From Tubulanus polymorphus (lineage: Eukaryota; Nemertea; Palaeonemertea; Tubulaniformes; Tubulanidae): 64,000 nt of DNA. Shown in pieces: positions 57,849 to 64,000 of this stretch. The stretch's first letter is position 1; the number at the start of each line of letters is the position of its first letter. The notes below the pieces were generated by a model. It did no database searches. It was not told the DNA's origin and saw only the letters and a program-made list of their open reading frames with translations. The stretch is taken from assembly GCF_964204645.1 (NCBI RefSeq), contig NC_134027.1, positions 7,614,485 to 7,678,484 on the forward strand, in the 5' to 3' direction. A program made the translations under genes and the position numbers.

Positions 57849-60800
57849 TCATATGCTAATACTTTCGGGAATCTTGATTGGATTAAGCGGATCATGATCT
57901 ATGCTTTGATTTAGTACTAAGCCGAGTACACCAGCTCGGTTAGCCATTGCCATACGTATATTCCTCTCTTGTTCGAATAACTCGTCTAATTTGATCCACT
58001 GAAAATAGACAAACAATCGTGTAACAAAGTAACAAGAATGAGTGCTTCAGTTCACGCGCTCCTCGTTTCACTAAACCTAATTGACTCTCAGTGGAGTTGG
58101 CTATTTTTGGAGTTATAATTGGCCACTAATGACTACGAGGTCTCTCAATCCGAGAAGACTAAAGATTCAACCAATATATTATTGGGCTAGTAATACCGGT
58201 AATTAAGACTATCATTTTGAGCAGTAAATAATTTATTTACCTGTCTGACTCGTTCCATATCAATATCAGCTCTTCGCAATTTCTCCCAACAATAATGCCG
58301 ACCGCATTTTCTCTTCGGTGTCCGACAGAATTCACCAGTTTCCTCGAATACATTCATTACTAATGGACATCCGCACACCTCATCTTCACGTACCTGCGAA
58401 GAAAACAAGAGATGAATTTCATAAAAAATTTTAACTCCTCGAATTTTGAAGAAATCCCATAATTCTCGCACATTCACTACATAAGAACTTCAAAGAATGT
58501 TTTTTACCTTAGGTTCCTTGGAATGTTCAGGACATAACACTTTGAGACGTTTACAGTAGGTTTTCTGTTGTGCATTGTAATAATCACAAAACATCGAATT
58601 GCCTTCAATTCGTGTTTTGTAAATCGAGCCAAATGACGTTTGAGATTCATACTGCAAGAAAAAACAAGATTTCACATAATATAGATACCACTTCGGACGA
58701 GGCAGAGAACGACAAAAGAAATGAGATGTTGCAATATCCTCCTAAACCAATTCTCAAATTATTTCAATTACTTTCAATCTTAACATTATTGCCGTATTGG
58801 AATACCCTAAATATTAACTCACCTTAGCAAAACACTTTTCCATGTGTTTTAATGCCCCTTTTTGATTAATTTCATGACCGCAGGTGACGCAATAAATACT
58901 TAATTCAGCTTCATCTGGTTCATCGCCATTCTATAAACAAACCAATATAAAATCATCAGTAAGAGCTAAGTTATCAGGAATCTATTTCTTCTTGTGAAAC
59001 ATAATCTAGAACATTACATCGGGTTCTGGTGTAATAGTTGAATGTTTAGCACGTTCGATTAGAGCGTCTAAATTTTGGTGTTTCATATCTAATTCTCCTA
59101 TTTTCTGTCTGGCATCGAGTTGCAGTTTGCGAATTTTTTCGAGCTCCTTTTTATTATTTTCTTCTGCCAAACAAGCAGTACTGTTCCAGTTTTGAATTCG
59201 TGGAGGTAAGATTTCATAAATGCGACTGCAATGATCAGGAAATAAATATGAATGACAACCGGTTGATACACTTTTTGTTGACTGACTGGATTAAACATTA
59301 GAATCACCGACTTACTTTGTAGCTAATTTCATGCCACACTCATCTGAACAATATTTTGATCCTTTTCGCGCGACATTGATACAACCCGGCCCGTAACATT
59401 GTTTCTCTTCTTCTTCGTCTTCGAAAAATGATCGATCCAATTCTTCATAATCAATGTCTTTACGATTAGATAAATGACGTGCTTTCGGTCTTGACTGAAA
59501 ACATCAAAAATACAATACGCGAAAAGAATGCTTTTCTATAGAATTTAAGTACGGTAGATTTTCGATCGAAACAGAAATCATTCTATACTGACTACTTTGG
59601 TTTTTCTGGATCTGTGAGGTTTAGATGATCGTTTTCTTGGACTCTTTTTGGCGTTGTCCGATAGCGCAGTAGACGACCATTGTCCTCCGTACGATTCCAT
59701 CGATATATCAAGTAATACATCATCAGTGCTTTGTTCATCTACATCTATTATTCTGCAAGAACCATCAAAAGATATTCAGAATACATGTAGTAGTTGTAAA
59801 AGAATCAATTACACACACACGGTATCCAGTACCCCGTTCATGAAAATAATGGAGACACCGAAGTTGTTCTTGAGCATAAAAACCTACCCAGGAGGTTTGT
59901 AATCACTGACTGATTCAGAATCAGATGCAGAGGATAATCCCAATGATTTCTCCTTCTTAGATTTCGATGAAATTTTGTGTCCTGATAGAAGTAAGCCCTG
60001 CAAAGAAAAATATCGCCTGGTTAGCAAAAATGCCATACAGTTGACTAGATCAAAATACAATTTCAGCAGCAGTTACTCGATTACCGGTATAAGGAGTGTG
60101 AAAGGATAAGAAAACATACACGTGTTCATCCAACTACACACAAAATGATTTGATTTTTCACTTGGAAATGAAAAGGAAGAACTCATTTTACCCAAGCCCT
60201 ACATTTCTTGAACCGAAAAAGTGAAGAATAGTTTCAACAGCTGAACAGACAGGAAACCCTTCTAAACTGTCTATTGAACACCTCTTAGTTTACACACATT
60301 AGTAAGAAGTTATAGGTTTAATAACAGTCTCACAAACAAGTTATTGTCTTTATGTTAAATTTTTGTGCTACCAATTCCCAAACAAAATTGATGATAGAAC
60401 GAAGAACCAATAAACAATAACATCTAACTTGATAAGCCGGACGATCAATATCAAACTCGTGAGAGCAAAGAATTTACTGAGACACTTTGTTTTAGGTTCC
60501 TTTGTTCATTCATACATCAATTATAATCAAAATATGAAGTCTCATTATAATAAACTAGGGGTCCAGGGACACCATGCCCACTTGGGAAGTGGTTTCAAAT
60601 GCTCAACAATCTAACAATTTCAATATTCAACGCCCCCTGGTGACCATTTACAGAAACCAATGACCTTGAAACTCACCACAATCATAGAACATGTCAGAAG
60701 CTACGATTTTGTAATTGATTGTGATAACAAAATATGCCTCGTTACCAATTTAATATGGAAATACTAAGTCATTCTACTATTCAACGCCCCCTGGTGACCA

Positions 60801-63762
60801 TATTCAAAACCCAATGACCTCGAAACTCACCACAATCATAGAACATGTCATGAACTACAACTTTGCAATTGATCATGGTAACAAAATATGCCTAGGTACC
60901 AATATAATAAGGAAATACTAAGTTATTCTACTATTCAACGCCCCCTAGTGACCATATAGAAAAACTTATGTCCTTAAAACTCACAACAATCATAGATGAT
61001 GTCATGAGCTACAACTTTCCAATTGATTGTGGTTACAAAATATGCATAGGTACGAATATAATAAAGAAATGCTAAGATATTGTATTATTCAACGCCCCCT
61101 GGTGGCCATATACGAAATCCAATTAGGCCTACCTTGAAACTCACCACAATCATAGAACACGTTATGAGCTACAACTTTCTAATTGATTGTGGTAGCAAAA
61201 TACGCTTAGGTATCAATATTATGTTTTTCCCACTTACGAATGAGTACTGGTGACACCAAGATGGCCGCCAATTGCGTCATAATTGGCTGATGAAAAATAC
61301 CTGTCTCAGGTATAAAACATCCCTTTCCAAAGAATACCCATCACAAATTGTAATGAGAAATGGCAAACCAGTAGGAAGCTACAGGACTCAGAATTCGGGC
61401 CAAAATTAACATTTTTGGGCACTAAAATGGTCATAGGACGGCCATCTTGAGTCCGACCGACCCAATTTTTGTTATGTTGATGGGCCCGGGGGGGGGGGGG
61501 GGGATTCACATATATCCGAAAGATCAAGGTAATTGATCAAAGCGTCTTCAAAATTTCCCTCAAAAAGTTCAAAAACGTGTAAAAAGTGCTGATTTTGGCG
61601 AACAACAATGGCTGCCAGTCGGCCATCTTGATTCTGACAGGGCCAGTTTTTGGGCTGAAGATGTGTCTAGGGTAGATACATGTAACCCAAATATCAAGAC
61701 GTTACCTTGAAGCGTCTTCAAAACTTCCCAAAATAACTGGATTCCGTCTACAACGGACGGACGGACGACGGATGAAAAGTGAACGCAATAGCCCGCTGGG
61801 ACTAAAGTCCCAAGTGGGCTAAAAACGAGAGAAAAAAGGCAAAATTGGGTTAGAGAAATATTTAAAGCATAACTAACAATATTCTGAGTACTAGAAAATT
61901 TCAACTGTGGTCTGAATTGTTTGAAAAAACTTCTAACTCATCAAACCTGCAGATATTGATCAATTTTTTTTGTCAAACTCAACCTTTTTCTCATGTTTTT
62001 ATTGCAATGAGTGATATTTACTAGTGACATTGATTATTATAACGAAGGATATCTCATTAAGATGAGTTAGAAAAGCTTTGCTGGTGTGGAAAAATTAATT
62101 CATGAACACAAGACATCGTCGGTTTTTAGTTATAGTACCTCTGAATCTGTTGGTACTACAGTAGCTGCAAAACGGGTTCCCTAAAAATGCGAAATAATGA
62201 GAAGCTATGGAAAAAATATGTTTACCATGTATGCGAAAAAAATTGAAACCAACAAAAACCCATAGCTAGAATTAAAAATATTTTGCTCATACTTACGAAG
62301 TTGATACACTGTCTTAATCGGCATTTTTGTCGTATTCTATTCGGACCACCAAACTTTTTCATATCCTTGAAAAGATGCGTAAAATTACAAAACTAATATC
62401 AACTTTATGATCAGACCAGAAACTGAGATATCTTGGAGTTTATCGCCTTAACTATATTTCTATGATTTGTTGTTTGTATTATCATTCTGTTTGTTTTGAA
62501 ATACCTTACAGAAGTCACATCGTGCACAATCGACCTTTCTATGGCAGGCAATACATTCTCCACATCGCCTTGTTGACTTCTTACGATTGGCTGCAGACTG
62601 AATACAATTGAAATATCTATCACAACATCGATAACTAATATCCAAATAACTATACTAGTAACTATGAAGCATAGAACGCTACAATTTCTAGAAAATTCTG
62701 TGCAGCTGAAATCTTTATCTTAAGATATGATAACAGAATCTCAGCATAGTTCACAAAAATCATACAGATTTTTTTCTGAATTTCGAATTCGTTTGAGGAA
62801 AAATGCAAGAATAACTAACCCTAGTTTCCCTTTCCGGTTCAATGAATCTTTTAGCTTTCTTCATTTTGTACTTGATAACTAAGCTGTTGTCTCGATCTAT
62901 ATAAACCGAAATTTAATAAGCATCTATAAAACCTTGATATGTCATACATTTCAAATACGTCTCGCCCCGAAAATTGCGGGATAGAAATGAAGCAAAATAA
63001 CGTCGCTTACTTCGACAGCTCCCGCAGTAAAATATTTTGATATTTTTTGCCTGTTTTTGTGTGACATCGATGCAATCTCCGTGATACCATTCTTCGCAGT
63101 TATCACAACATCTGAAACAATAATTACTATGAGATTAGCAGGGTATGACCTGGCACCGCACTGAGTGGTACCACAGTGCTGAAGGAGACATACGTAAATC
63201 TCATCTAAGTAGTCAGTAACCCAAGAGCGGTTAAATTTCATATCATTTGTAAATCTCAAACCAAATTGGCCAGAAGTCCCATATTAAGTCTATCTGGTTA
63301 TCAAATTAGCACTTATGATGGTAACTTACTTATCCTCCCTTACCAGGGCTTGATTACGATACAAACCCGTGCCGCAGATCCTTCATTGGTCAAAGATTTC
63401 TTGGGTGGGACAGGTTACCGCTCAGCAGCCACTTGTCTTTATATCTAGCCAATCAGATCCGTGGTATAGACGGAGCGAATTTGCCAACAAGAAACAAGGC
63501 ATCTGATTGGCTAAACACATAGACAGGACTGGTGGCCGCTGAGTGGCATCCTGTCCGCCCAAGAAATCTTGAGCAACGTAATAGACCACTGAATGGTCTG
63601 CAGCCAGGGTTTGTGATGGCAGGTTGACAATCAAACCCTGGCAAACGAGGATGTTACTAGCAAGGAATGAAGCACAATTAAATACTAAACTTACATCATA
63701 AAACGATTGGCATCTGTTGATCTACAAATACAATACTGAATCTTTTCACTACCAGAATCCAT
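57849..63762 (-). CDS. CXXC1: CXXC finger protein 1 (CFP1)
   Basis: Fourteen minus-strand exons: 63695-63762, 63011-63111, 62820-62896, 62505-62597, 62297-62365, 62139-62180, 59888-59997, 59593-59752, 59317-59494, 59018-59225, 58823-58930, 58508-58651, 58241-58393, 57849-57998. Order of domains: PHD finger ([25 protein letters not shown]), CXXC finger ([20 protein letters not shown] then [18 protein letters not shown]), a basic/acidic linker, [14 protein letters not shown], a coiled coil, and the C-terminal CFP1 domain ([59 protein letters not shown]). The protein binds unmethylated CpG and brings SET1 H3K4 methyltransferase to promoters. The joined exons are one base short of a continuous frame. 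The break lies in exon 59317-59494 near 59461. With one extra base the product would be 553 residues, against about 656 in human. Confidence 0.93.
60540..61822. mobile_element. Non-autonomous element with four 154-bp repeats
   Basis: It lies in the 2.1-kb CXXC1 intron between exons 62139-62180 and 59888-59997. Inverted ends GCCCACTTGGGA (60576-60587) and TCCCAAGTGGGC (61808-61819) enclose four tandem units beginning CAACGCCCCCTGGTGACC at 60628, 60782, 60936 and 61090, exactly 154 bases apart. The right half has GGCCATCTTGA twice and a run of 16 G's (61488-61503). A fragment with the same left end is in SUMF1 intron 4 (about 56460-56600). There is no ORF of note. Confidence 0.7.
63341..63645. 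mobile_element. Foldback MITE in CXXC1 intron 1
   Basis: The left end ACCAGGGCTTGATTACG pairs with the right end CAATCAAACCCTGGCAA. Inner arms share AAGATTTCTTGGG, GGCCACCAGTCC-like and TAGCCAATCAGATCC words with their complements. Almost the entire 305-bp element folds on itself. No coding capacity. Confidence 0.7.
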
Positions 63763-64000
63763 GATGATTGGAAGAGGCCTCGCTCTTGAATTAGTATGCC
63801 TAAAAGAAGAACTCCACATTAAACATATGATGTATGGCTAAGGGCTATCTAAGCAATAAATTAAGGCCAAATCAGGTTATTGGAGTTAGACTGTAGTATA
63901 TACGAAATCTGTTTCGTGCAGTAATTAGTATGATGGAGTTTAGAGAACCTTATTTCTCATAAATATCGCATCTTGTGGAGATTGAATAAGAATTCATTCG

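Noticed and set aside
61488-61503. G16 run as a telomeric or regulatory signal
   Set aside because: It is not a telomere repeat. It lies within a mobile-element-like block and may be of uncertain length in the assembly.

Overview
This is eukaryotic DNA from an invertebrate animal. It is AT-rich and carries spliced genes with GT...AG introns, non-LTR retrotransposons, foldback elements and satellites. The single-copy genes are ordinary metazoan families (ZNF277, a CAP protein, a SETMAR-type SET protein, SUMF1, CXXC1). The repeat landscape would suit a marine lophotrochozoan or an invertebrate deuterostome, but the sequence alone does not settle the phylum.

The left part (1 to about 38.4 kb) holds no convincing single-copy protein gene. 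It contains a foldback element, a 112-bp satellite, a minus-strand LINE (about 5.66-10.1 kb, ORF2 intact), a long degenerate repeat field (11-15.3 kb), and then a large non-coding locus present as two collinear diverged copies. Copy A is at about 14.7-21.4 kb and copy B at about 32.3-38.1 kb, with a partial copy C at 23.0-26.5 kb between them. Each copy has short repeated exon-like blocks with well-formed splice sites, 40-45 bp tandem repeats, a nested inverted repeat, a cluster of four small hairpins, and a foldback next to repeats carrying a tRNA B-box-like motif. Copy C was interrupted in its intron-like segments by a 5'-truncated LINE (24.27-25.46 kb) and by a Tx1/L1-type LINE with both ORFs open (about 26.46-31.9 kb).

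The right part (39.4-63.8 kb) is a compact gene block. ZNF277 (+, 12 coding exons) is followed by an uncharacterised 379-aa disordered protein (-), a secreted CAP/EGF-like/ShK-like protein (-, 9 exons), a SETMAR-type SET-domain methyltransferase (+), SUMF1 (+, 8 exons) and CXXC1/CFP1 (-, 14 exons). I derived the exon boundaries by joining reading frames across GT/AG sites. The CAP gene and the SET gene are divergent. SUMF1 and CXXC1 converge, with stop codons 346 bp apart. Only two bases separate the SET-gene stop from the SUMF1 start.

The points most worth checking are the SET/SUMF1 junction, the duplicated hairpin-rich non-coding locus, a LINE whose ORF1 and ORF2 lie in one frame separated by a single UAA, an open in-frame tail after the ZNF277 stop, and an apparent one-base frameshift in CXXC1.
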